Assembly (NCBI GenBank): GCA_029862285.1
Contig: JAOTXR010000156.1
Location: 1-5,763 of the forward strand
DNA: 5,763 nucleotides
Direction of reading: 5' to 3'
Source: Gammaproteobacteria bacterium
Lineage (GTDB): Bacteria > Pseudomonadota > Gammaproteobacteria > Steroidobacterales > JABDKV01
Of this stretch, positions 1 to 5,356 are shown one piece after another; the first letter of the stretch is position 1, and every line of letters begins with the position of its first letter. The notes under the pieces are model-generated. The model did not search any database. It was not told the DNA's origin and saw nothing but the letters and a program-made list of their open reading frames with translations. Position numbers and translations under genes: made by a program.

Positions 1-173
1 ATATGACCTTTCGCCGCAGCCTCGGCCCAGTACTCGCCCATTTGAGTCGACGGCGTTATGGGATAGGCGCCTGCACCATCGGTGGACTCGCGTTCGCACA
101 TGATCGCGGCCGTATTGCCGTCCATTGCAGCGCGAGTGCCAGGATATTTGTAGCTCTTTTGCTTGTTACGCAT
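1..173 (-). CDS. Pyruvate:ferredoxin (flavodoxin) oxidoreductase-family protein, alpha subunit, N-terminal fragment
   Basis: Seen: an open frame from ATG at 173 down to the window edge gives 57 codons with no stop. It carries TRAAMDGNTAA (residues 13-23) and AYPITPSTQMGEYW (36-49). The YPITPS motif is the hallmark of domain I of 2-oxoacid:ferredoxin oxidoreductases, and its Thr (residue 40) is a known substrate/thiamine-diphosphate-pocket residue in pyruvate:ferredoxin oxidoreductase. The preceding DGNTA matches the NifJ/PorA side of the family better than KorA. Known of the family: reversible oxidative decarboxylation of a 2-oxoacid plus CoA to acyl-CoA, CO2 and reduced ferredoxin, in the cytoplasm. 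The Shine-Dalgarno upstream is poor, but the start lies 26 bases after the RnfB-like gene on the same strand, so co-transcription and coupling are likely. The substrate cannot be told from this fragment, nor whether the protein is alpha-only or a long fused form. Confidence 0.85.
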   Translation of the reverse strand, partial: MRNKQKSYKYPGTRAAMDGNTAAIMCERESTDGAGAYPITPSTQMGEYWAEAAAKGH

Positions 174-199
174 TCTCAGGTTGACCTGTTGATAAAGTT

Positions 200-1060
200 T
201 CAGGTGGGCGCCACGTCACGAGCGCTTTGACGGAATATTTTTTGTGCAGCCGGGCCCTTTTTTGCTCCGGTGTCGGTGTCGAACCAGACTATAGCGCCGG
301 TTGGGCAACGATCGATTGCCTGGCGTTGCCCGTGTGACCGGGTGTAATCAATGACCGCCAGATTGTCCTGCATGCCGATCAATCCGCCGGTGGCGTCTTT
401 GGCGCATTTGCCACACGCAGTACAGGCCACTTCGCAATCCTCGAGTACAGGATCGCCAAATTCCAGGTTTTTACACGCGACCCATAGCCGGTGACTGACC
501 GGGTGTAAAGAAAAAAGATCCTTGGGGCAGGCATCGACACAGTCGCCACACGCAGTGCAGAGGTCTTCGTTAACCACCGGCAGCTTTTCAGGCGACATGT
601 CGATGGCATCGAAATCACAGACTACTTCGCAATCGCCGAGACCCAGGCAGCCCCAGAAACAGCCTTTACCGCCACCGGCAACCAACGTCGCGCCGCGACA
701 GGAATCCAGTCCTTCATAGTACGCGTGCATGCGTGCAACGTTGGCACCCCCGGCACAGGCAAGTCGCGCCACAACTTTTTCCACGTTGCCGACCTCGACA
801 CTCAGAATGTCTGCTACGGCCGACTTGTCTTCCTCAGTGCCAACGGTGCATTGCCCCGGAACCGCCTGCTCGGTAGCGAGGGCCTCGGCAAACGCACGAC
901 AGCCCGGAAACCCGCAGGCGCCACAATCTGTATGTGGCAACAGGTCGTACACGGGCTCGATGCGTGGGTCTTCGTCGACATGCAGTTTGTTCTGGGCGAT
1001 GACCAGCGCGGATGCAATCAGGAAGGTCAGTCCACCCAGTGTGGCCACGGCAACGAGCAT
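200..1060 (-). CDS. Long RnfB-type iron-sulfur protein (electron transfer subunit)
   Basis: 286 residues. Residues 2-22 form one hydrophobic membrane anchor. Next comes the RnfB Fe-S domain: CGACGFPGC (46-54) with a further Cys at 71. Cys102 and Cys121 lead into KGCFWGCLGLGDCEVVC (132-148), typical of the long RnfB proteins of anaerobes. A ferredoxin motif CTACGDCVDACP follows (168-179), then Cys196, Cys209, CTACGKC (213-219) and RCPTGAIVW (251-259). The third motif is irregular: after CTACGKC the expected fourth Cys is absent (AKDATGG), and Cys209 or Cys252 may replace it. Known of the family: RnfB passes electrons between ferredoxin and the membrane Rnf complex. No rnfA, C, D, G or E is visible here. 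The next gene is a 2-oxoacid:ferredoxin oxidoreductase subunit, so I infer that this protein is its electron acceptor at the membrane. The ATG at 1060 is preceded by GGGGA seven bases upstream, and the frame further upstream has no ATG. I leave the symbol blank because a true Rnf complex is not shown. Confidence 0.88.
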   Translation of the reverse strand: MLVAVATLGGLTFLIASALVIAQNKLHVDEDPRIEPVYDLLPHTDCGACGFPGCRAFAEALATEQAVPGQCTVGTEEDKSAVADILSVEVGNVEKVVARLACAGGANVARMHAYYEGLDSCRGATLVAGGGKGCFWGCLGLGDCEVVCDFDAIDMSPEKLPVVNEDLCTACGDCVDACPKDLFSLHPVSHRLWVACKNLEFGDPVLEDCEVACTACGKCAKDATGGLIGMQDNLAVIDYTRSHGQRQAIDRCPTGAIVWFDTDTGAKKGPAAQKIFRQSARDVAPT

Positions 1061-1127
1061 CGGTCTATCCCCACTCCAGCGGCACTTTTTCTCGTACCGG
1101 GCAGCGCCGCGCCCACCGGTTCGTGAA

Positions 1128-1156
1128 AATTTAGCATTCGACCCGGGGGCTCCTAA
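1128..1156 (-). promoter_or_regulatory. Candidate sigma-70 promoter for the RnfB-like/oxidoreductase pair
   Basis: On the minus strand, -35 TTAGGA (1151-1156, 3 of 6 consensus) is followed after 17 bases by -10 TAAATT (1128-1133, 4 of 6). A TGC directly precedes the -10, giving an extended -10. A start near 1121 would leave about 60 bases of untranslated leader before the RnfB-like ATG. This is a pattern match only; the -35 is weak. Confidence 0.35.
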
Positions 1157-1221
1157 TCGTGGATTACCCCTAGTTTAAGTAGAGAATAGTGGGTCGGCCT
1201 GAGATTTTGCAGCAATTTGGG

Positions 1222-1246
1222 CCGGATCGGCTGTGTCCCGATCCGG
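1222..1246 (-). terminator. Hairpin downstream of ilvD, probable transcript end
   Basis: CCGGATCGG (1222-1230) and CCGATCCGG (1238-1246) form a perfect 9-bp GC-rich stem with a 7-base loop, beginning 12 bases past the ilvD stop codon. On the minus strand the stem is followed by CCCAAATTGC, so there is no real U-tract. It is therefore either a weak or factor-assisted terminator or a 3'-end stabilising structure. Its position between ilvD and a separately promoted redox pair supports a transcript-end role. Confidence 0.5.
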
Positions 1247-1258
1247 TATTCCTGCCTG

Positions 1259-2926
1259 CTAGGCCGTATCGGTGCGGGCACCGGTGGAGGCACTGCCGAC
1301 CAGGCGGGCGTATTTGCCTAAAACGCCGTGTTCCTCGAGTGGCGGTGCCGACCATGCCGAGCGGCGTTTGGCCATCGTCTCTTCGGGCAGATCCACATTG
1401 ATCGCCCGGGCGGTTGCATCGATAGTGATGGGATCGCCATCCTGGACCAGTGCGAGTGGACCGCCGACCGCCGCCTCCGGGGTGACATGGCCGACTACAA
1501 AACCGTGGCTGCCACCGGAAAATCTACCATCGGTGATCAACGCGACCGAATCGCCGAGACCCTTGCCAATCAACGCAGATGTCGGGCTCAGCATTTCACG
1601 CATGCCGGGGCCGCCCCTGGGACCCTCGTAGCGAATAACGATCACGTCTCCCGCGACGACCGTGCCATCGAGTATCGCAGCCAACGCCTTTTCTTCTGAA
1701 TCGAATACACGGGCCTTGCCGGAAAACTGATCGCCTTCTTTTCCGGTAATTTTTGCAACTGCGCCCTCGGGCGCCAGGTTGCCGCGCATGATTACCAGGT
1801 GGCTGTCCTTCTTTACGGGATCTGACATTGAACGGATTATTTCCTGTCCTTCCGGATACGGCGCTGTGTCTGCAAGATCTTCTGCCAGCGTTTTGCCAGT
1901 TACGGTGAGGCAGTCACCATGCAGCAGTCCGGTTTCCAACAGTGTCTTCATCAGTGGTCGAATGCCACCAATCGCAATGAGTTCCGACATCAGGAAACGG
2001 CCACTGGGTTTGAGATCGGCCAGAACCGGTACCCGCTTGCCGATGCGGCTGAAATCATCCAGCGTCAGCTTGACGCCACCGGAGGCCGCCATCGCCAACA
2101 GGTGCAATACGGCATTGGTAGACCCACCTAAAGCAATCACAACCGTGATGGCGTTTTCGTAGGCTTCACGAGTGAGAATCTGTGAGGGTCGAATATCTTT
2201 CTCTAAGAGGTGACAGATTGCTTCGCCGGCACGACGGCAGTCATCGGTCTTGTTCGAAGATATTGCATCCTGGGCCGAACTGTTTGGCAGACTCAGGCCC
2301 AGCGCTTCGATTGCCGATGCCATCGTGTTGGCGGTATACATGCCACCACAGGAACCGGCCCCGGGGATCGCCGTCTTCTCGACTTCGGTCAGTTGTTCGT
2401 CTGAGACCTTACCGGCGGCGTGACCACCGACTGCCTCGAACACCGAAACGATATCGCGGTTGCAGACACCGGGTCGGATCGTGCCGCCATAAATAAAGAT
2501 CGCCGGCCGATCCAGGCGCGCAATCGCCATCACACAGCCCGGCATGTTTTTGTCGCAACCGCCGATTGCAACGATCCCGTCAAAACCCTCGGCAGCCACG
2601 ACTGTCTCGATCGAGTCGGCGATTACTTCTCGGGATACCAGTGAATAACGCATCCCGGGCGTTCCCATGGAGATGCCATCGGAAACAGTAATCGTATTGA
2701 AAATCAGGCTTTTGGCACCGGCCGAGTCGGCCGCTTCGGCCACCGTCCTGGCCAGCCCGTCGATGTGCATATTACAAGGTGTCACCATGCTCCAGGTTGA
2801 CGCAACACCGACCTGTGGGCGGCTAAAATCGGCATCGCCAAAGCCGACGGCTCGCAGCATGGCGCGGCTCGGCGCGCGCTCGGTGCCATCAACGACAATC
2901 CTGGAATATTTACGTTTATCAGTCAT
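1259..2926 (-). CDS. ilvD: Dihydroxy-acid dehydratase
   Basis: EC 4.2.1.9, the third common step of valine, isoleucine and leucine synthesis: dehydration of 2,3-dihydroxy-3-methylbutanoate or -pentanoate to the 2-oxoacid, in the cytoplasm. 555 residues, full length for the short IlvD class. Seen: [10 protein letters not shown] (49-58), [10 protein letters not shown] (122-131, whose CDK includes the lysine that is carbamylated to bind Mg in this family), [12 protein letters not shown] (191-202), [10 protein letters not shown] (267-276), [15 protein letters not shown] (432-446) and [11 protein letters not shown] (465-475, with the serine that acts as base). Cys51, Cys124 and Cys193 are the three cluster ligands. 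Having Cys at position 51, where E. coli IlvD has GHVH, points to the class whose studied members carry an oxygen-tolerant [2Fe-2S] cluster; this is inferred from homologues. ATG at 2926 is preceded by GAGAAG seven bases upstream. The gene is divergent from ilvGM-ilvA, unlike E. coli, where ilvD lies inside that operon. Confidence 0.98.
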   Translation of the reverse strand: MTDKRKYSRIVVDGTERAPSRAMLRAVGFGDADFSRPQVGVASTWSMVTPCNMHIDGLARTVAEAADSAGAKSLIFNTITVSDGISMGTPGMRYSLVSREVIADSIETVVAAEGFDGIVAIGGCDKNMPGCVMAIARLDRPAIFIYGGTIRPGVCNRDIVSVFEAVGGHAAGKVSDEQLTEVEKTAIPGAGSCGGMYTANTMASAIEALGLSLPNSSAQDAISSNKTDDCRRAGEAICHLLEKDIRPSQILTREAYENAITVVIALGGSTNAVLHLLAMAASGGVKLTLDDFSRIGKRVPVLADLKPSGRFLMSELIAIGGIRPLMKTLLETGLLHGDCLTVTGKTLAEDLADTAPYPEGQEIIRSMSDPVKKDSHLVIMRGNLAPEGAVAKITGKEGDQFSGKARVFDSEEKALAAILDGTVVAGDVIVIRYEGPRGGPGMREMLSPTSALIGKGLGDSVALITDGRFSGGSHGFVVGHVTPEAAVGGPLALVQDGDPITIDATARAINVDLPEETMAKRRSAWSAPPLEEHGVLGKYARLVGSASTGARTDTA

Positions 2927-3037
2927 TTACACGCTTCTCGCTGATCGTGAACCGGCGCCGAACATCCTGGGCCGCCCCTGGTGGTTCATTTTAGTCTGCC
3001 TGCGTCCGGTCGTTATGTGGAATACGGACAAAGGCGG

Positions 3038-3067
3038 TTGACACAAAGAGTTATACCGTGATTTGAT
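3038..3067 (+). promoter_or_regulatory. Sigma-70 promoter of the ilv leader-ilvGM operon
   Basis: Perfect -35 TTGACA (3038-3043), an 18-base spacer, and -10 TTTGAT (3062-3067, 4 of 6). The predicted start at about 3074 lies some 20 bases before the leader-peptide ATG, the short leader distance usual for attenuated amino-acid operons. The -10 choice is less certain than the -35: ATTTGA with a 17-base spacer is an alternative. Confidence 0.6.
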
Positions 3068-3078
3068 CGGGCTGACTA
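3050..3078 (-). promoter_or_regulatory. Candidate ilvD promoter, interleaved with the divergent leader promoter
   Basis: On the minus strand, -35 TAGTCA (3073-3078, 4 of 6) lies 17 bases from -10 TATAAC (3050-3055, 5 of 6). The predicted start near 3043 gives an ilvD leader of roughly 117 bases. A second -10-like TAAAAT lies at 2988-2993, but I found no acceptable -35 for it. This is motif evidence only. Confidence 0.4.
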
Positions 3079-3095
3079 ATGGACAGACATTCGTA

Positions 3096-3230
3096 ATGAA
3101 ACCAACAGTGCGCATCGCAAAACTCGATAACAACGTGGTTCTCAAGGGCCGCGTCGCGCTGCTGTCTGTCGTACTGCTTAGCCTGATTATCGTAATCCTT
3201 ATTAGCACAAGGAGCGGGATTCTGAGCTAA
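3096..3230 (+). CDS. ilvL: ilv operon leader peptide (attenuator control peptide)
   Basis: A 44-codon ORF, ATG 3096 to TAA 3228-3230. Residues 20-36 read [17 protein letters not shown]: 14 of 17 codons (3153-3203) are Val, Leu or Ile. This resembles E. coli IlvL (MTALLRVISLVVISVVVIII...) in character and position, ahead of a terminator and an ilvGM pair. By the established mechanism it senses charged tRNAs for the three end products: ribosomes stalling in this run allow read-through into ilvG. The last codons (AGG AGC GGG) contain the antiterminator arm, as expected when a fully translating ribosome must mask it. The Shine-Dalgarno is weak (GGA about 12 bases before ATG). A later GTG (3108 or 3135) would also leave the control codons intact, so the start is uncertain. 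Taken as a protein it would be one hydrophobic helix, so a small membrane protein is the alternative, made less likely by the flanking RNA elements. Confidence 0.82.
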   Translation: MKPTVRIAKLDNNVVLKGRVALLSVVLLSLIIVILISTRSGILS

Positions 3231-3262
3231 GCCAAACAGCAAATATCAGAAAACCCCGCTCC
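3211..3262 (+). promoter_or_regulatory. Antiterminator pairing of the ilv attenuator
   Basis: GGAGCGGG (3211-3218), inside the last leader codons, is perfectly complementary to CCCGCTCC (3255-3262), which is the 5' arm and start of the loop of the terminator hairpin. The two structures therefore exclude each other: pairing 3211-3218 with 3255-3262 removes the terminator arm. A weaker upstream partner exists at 3157-3163 (CGCTGCT), able to form 6 of 7 pairs with 3210-3216. It could act as the protector segment that sequesters the antiterminator arm. The complementarity is seen directly; the switching is inferred from known attenuators. Confidence 0.75.
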
Positions 3263-3288
3263 GGCAAACGGACAGCGGGGTTTTTTTT
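3251..3288 (+). terminator. Rho-independent terminator (ilv attenuator)
   Basis: CCCCGCT (3254-3260) pairs with AGCGGGG (3274-3280). An inner CCG/CGG extension (3261-3263 with 3269-3271) has a five-base loop and a two-base bulge, and a run of eight T follows (3281-3288). AAA at 3251-3253 can also pair with the first three U. It lies 20 bases after the leader stop and 117 bases before ilvG, so constitutive termination here would silence the operon. It is therefore a conditional attenuator. Confidence 0.92.
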
Positions 3289-3323
3289 GACCTCAATTTT
3301 TGGAACCCGCAGGAATTAGACAA

Positions 3324-3416
3324 ATGGAGCTGTACACAAAAGAAGACGTCGACAGCACAACGCCGGAAGCTGCGCGTATCGCCGCTCCCGAGACCAGGAG
3401 GGCGCGTGCGGCCTGA
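3324..3416 (+). CDS. Possible 30-codon upstream ORF overlapping the ilvG start
   Basis: ATG at 3324 has a fair Shine-Dalgarno (AGGA, nine bases upstream). The frame ends at TGA 3414-3416, overlapping the proposed ilvG GTG by 11 bases in another frame. The peptide is charged and Arg/Ala-rich at its end (PETRRARAA), with no motif I recognise. Ribosomes ending here would stop a few bases past the ilvG initiation site, so it could couple translation through the long post-attenuator leader. It may equally be a chance ORF; there is no homology evidence. Confidence 0.3.
   Translation: MELYTKEDVDSTTPEAARIAAPETRRARAA
3396..3401 (+). promoter_or_regulatory. Strong ribosome binding site deciding the ilvG start
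   Basis: A full AGGAGG lies four bases before GTG 3406 and 28 bases before ATG 3430. The spacing favours the GTG start, though four bases is on the short side. The ATG, whose MNGA matches the N-terminus of E. coli IlvG, has only a weak GAG nearby. Confidence 0.65.
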
Positions 3417-5076
3417 GCTGCGCACCAGTATGAACGGCGCACACCTGGTTATTGCTGCCCTGGAGGCCGAAGGGGTCGACACGGTCTTCGGCTATCCGGG
3501 GGGCGCGATCATGCCGGTCTATGACGCGCTGTATCACAGTTCGCTTGAACACATACTCGTGCGTCACGAACAGGGTGCCGCATTGGCCGCAGACGGTTAT
3601 GCGCGCGCGACCGGAAAGGTGGGTGTCTGTATCTCCACCTCCGGGCCGGGTGGCACCAACCTGGTCACCGGGATTGCGAACGCCTTCGCCGACTCAGTGC
3701 CCATGGTTGCGATTACCGGCCAGGTCGCAACGCCATTAATGGGCACCGATGCGTTTCAGGAAGTCGATATTTACGGCATCACGATGCCGGTGGTGAAACA
3801 CAGCTTCCTGTTGCGTGATGTGGCCGACATACCCCGGGTGATGCGCGAGGCGTTCCGTATCGCAGCCGAGGGTCGTCCGGGTCCGGTGCTTATTGATTTA
3901 CCCAAAGATGTCGCCACCGCACAGACCGATTTACATCCGTTACTCGCGGGTCCGCAGCAGGCCTCCCGGGCACCGGAGCCGGCGGCAGCGTCGCGGGCCG
4001 CCGAGATGATTCGTCTCGCCGAAAAACCGGTGCTATACGCCGGCGGTGGCATTGTTATTGCCAAAGCTGTCGATACATTTCGTCGTTATGCCGAGATGAG
4101 CGGTATCCCCGTAGTGACTACATTAAAGGGTCTCGGCGCTGTTCCGACACAACACGGGCAATGCCTCGGCATGCTGGGCATGCACGGTACTCGTGCCGCT
4201 AACGAAGCGGTGCAGAATTGCGATTTGCTGATCTGTGTTGGCGCCCGTTTTGACGACCGGGCTACCGGCAATCTCGATGGCTTTGCACCGCATGCGAAAG
4301 TGATTCACATGGATGCCGATCCAAGCGAAATCGGCAAGCTGCGTACTGCCGATGTCGCTTTGCTTGGCGATCTGAACAAGAGTCTCGCGACGCTGCCCGC
4401 TGCCGCGGGTATCGAGGCCTGGCAGGCCCAGTGCGAAAGAGACAAAGTGAAGGGCGCGTGGCGCTATGACGCGCCGGGTGACGGAGTTTACGCGCCGGCA
4501 ATGCTACGCCAGCTCTCCGAAGAGGCCGACGACAACCTGTTGCTCACCTGCGATGTGGGCCAGCACCAGATGTGGGTGGCGCAACACTGCCAGATCTCCA
4601 GCCCCGAGCGTCATCTCACCAGCGGCGGTCTCGGAACCATGGGTTTTGGTTTGCCTGCGGCGATAGGCGCACAGCTTGGCAACCCCGACGCCTGTGTCGT
4701 CTGCATCACCGGTGACGGCTCGATCATGATGAATGTGCAGGAGCTGGCGACGATCAATCGTTATCGGCTGCCAGTCAAGATTGTCCTGCTGGATAATTCC
4801 TGCCTCGGCATGGTGCGGCAATGGCAGGATCTGTTCTTTGACGGTCGGCAAAGCGAGGTCGACCTGTCGGACAATCCGGATTTCGTGCAGGTTGCCGAAT
4901 CATTTGGCGTTCCTGCATTTCGTGTCGAGCGCCGTGATGAAGTCGGCGACGCGATCAAAACCTTACTCAATTCTGACGGACCTGTGCTTGCACATGTGCG
5001 TATTGATCCTGCGGCCAATGTCTGGCCGCTAGTCCCCCCGGGGAAATCCAACTCAACAATGATGGAAGAGGCGTAG
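3406..5076 (+). CDS. ilvG: Acetolactate (acetohydroxyacid) synthase large catalytic subunit
   Basis: EC 2.2.1.6: thiamine-diphosphate- and FAD-dependent condensation of pyruvate with pyruvate (valine/leucine branch) or with 2-oxobutanoate (isoleucine branch). 556 residues from GTG 3406, or 548 from ATG 3430, the latter equal to E. coli IlvG in length. Domains in order: the N-terminal ThDP (PYR) domain has [15 protein letters not shown] (28-42) and catalytic Glu55 in RHEQGAA. The middle FAD-binding domain spans about 195-355, with [11 protein letters not shown] (239-249), MLGMHGT (256-262) and [10 protein letters not shown] (279-288). The C-terminal PP domain has DVGQHQMW (383-390), [16 protein letters not shown] (408-423), the Mg/ThDP motif GDGS (436-439) and DN (463-464), and GMVRQWQ (468-474). 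Its Trp473 corresponds to the Trp that favours 2-oxobutanoate in isozyme II. The close match to E. coli IlvG, the IlvM partner 4 bases downstream and the upstream attenuator support ilvG rather than ilvB or ilvI. Val sensitivity cannot be read from the sequence. Confidence 0.96.
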   Translation: MRPELRTSMNGAHLVIAALEAEGVDTVFGYPGGAIMPVYDALYHSSLEHILVRHEQGAALAADGYARATGKVGVCISTSGPGGTNLVTGIANAFADSVPMVAITGQVATPLMGTDAFQEVDIYGITMPVVKHSFLLRDVADIPRVMREAFRIAAEGRPGPVLIDLPKDVATAQTDLHPLLAGPQQASRAPEPAAASRAAEMIRLAEKPVLYAGGGIVIAKAVDTFRRYAEMSGIPVVTTLKGLGAVPTQHGQCLGMLGMHGTRAANEAVQNCDLLICVGARFDDRATGNLDGFAPHAKVIHMDADPSEIGKLRTADVALLGDLNKSLATLPAAAGIEAWQAQCERDKVKGAWRYDAPGDGVYAPAMLRQLSEEADDNLLLTCDVGQHQMWVAQHCQISSPERHLTSGGLGTMGFGLPAAIGAQLGNPDACVVCITGDGSIMMNVQELATINRYRLPVKIVLLDNSCLGMVRQWQDLFFDGRQSEVDLSDNPDFVQVAESFGVPAFRVERRDEVGDAIKTLLNSDGPVLAHVRIDPAANVWPLVPPGKSNSTMMEEA

Positions 5077-5080
5077 AACA

Positions 5081-5356
5081 ATGAAACACACCCTGAAATT
5101 GTCCGTTAATACGGCTGAGGGCGCCATTCTGCGAATTATCGGGCTCGTCGAGCGCCGCGGATTCTCACTGGTACGCATTGACGCGGCCAGCGCCGGCGAC
5201 GACGGGCAACTCGATATGGAGCTGGACGTTGTATCCCCGGAGCGCTCAATTGATGTGCTCATGCGGCAACTGGAAAAATTGTTCGATGTAGCGACCGTCC
5301 TGCTCCTGCAAAGCGATACCTATCAACTTGAAATTAAAGAGAGCAGAGCATGTTGA
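5081..5356 (+). CDS. ilvM: Acetolactate synthase small regulatory subunit, IlvM type
   Basis: 91 residues, close to E. coli IlvM (87) and far shorter than IlvH or IlvN forms with a second C-terminal domain. A single ACT domain spans about residues 4-76: it opens KLSVNTAEGAILRIIGLVERRGF (6-28, in two parts: strand, then helix), and QLEKLFDVATV (63-73) matches the QLxKLxDV segment of IlvM. Known role: binds the catalytic subunit, raises its activity and stabilises it; in other isozymes the ACT dimer also binds valine. ATG 5081 is four bases after the ilvG stop, with AAGAGG nine bases upstream inside the ilvG end, so translational coupling is likely. The C-terminal residues (KESRAC) are encoded across the ilvA start: the two genes overlap by seven bases. 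Confidence 0.92.
   Translation: MKHTLKLSVNTAEGAILRIIGLVERRGFSLVRIDAASAGDDGQLDMELDVVSPERSIDVLMRQLEKLFDVATVLLLQSDTYQLEIKESRAC

Noticed and set aside
3..230. 75-codon plus-strand ORF at the left edge
   Set aside because: It is antisense to the oxidoreductase fragment (1-173), which carries the clear YPITPS motif; the ORF has no recognisable domain or ribosome site.
409..557. Repeated GCCACACGCAGT 12-mer on the plus strand (about 409 and 546)
   Set aside because: It encodes the two CTACG ferredoxin motifs of the RnfB-like protein on the minus strand, so it reflects domain duplication rather than a mobile or regulatory repeat.
725..1178. Two plus-strand ORFs of 133 and 149 codons opposite the RnfB-like gene
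   Set aside because: Their translations show no domain, and the opposite strand has a full set of conserved Cys motifs; they are frame shadows of GC-rich coding DNA.
1272..2644. Plus-strand ORFs of 70-127 codons opposite ilvD
   Set aside because: All lie inside a complete, motif-rich ilvD and show no independent features.
2927..3208. 93-codon minus-strand ORF ending directly before the ilvD ATG, including a 20-codon sub-ORF from 2989
   Set aside because: It runs antisense through the leader peptide and both promoters, has no clear ribosome site and no branched-chain codon enrichment. The abutting TAA-ATG is notable but not enough to call a gene.
3246..3567. Minus-strand ORFs of 78 and 83 codons over the attenuator and ilvG start
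   Set aside because: They cross the terminator hairpin and the start of ilvG, with no motif; chance frames.
3452..5262. Alternative-frame and antisense ORFs of 60-115 codons across ilvG and ilvM
   Set aside because: They are shadows: low-complexity Arg/Pro/Ser-rich translations with no domain and no ribosome site, inside conserved genes.
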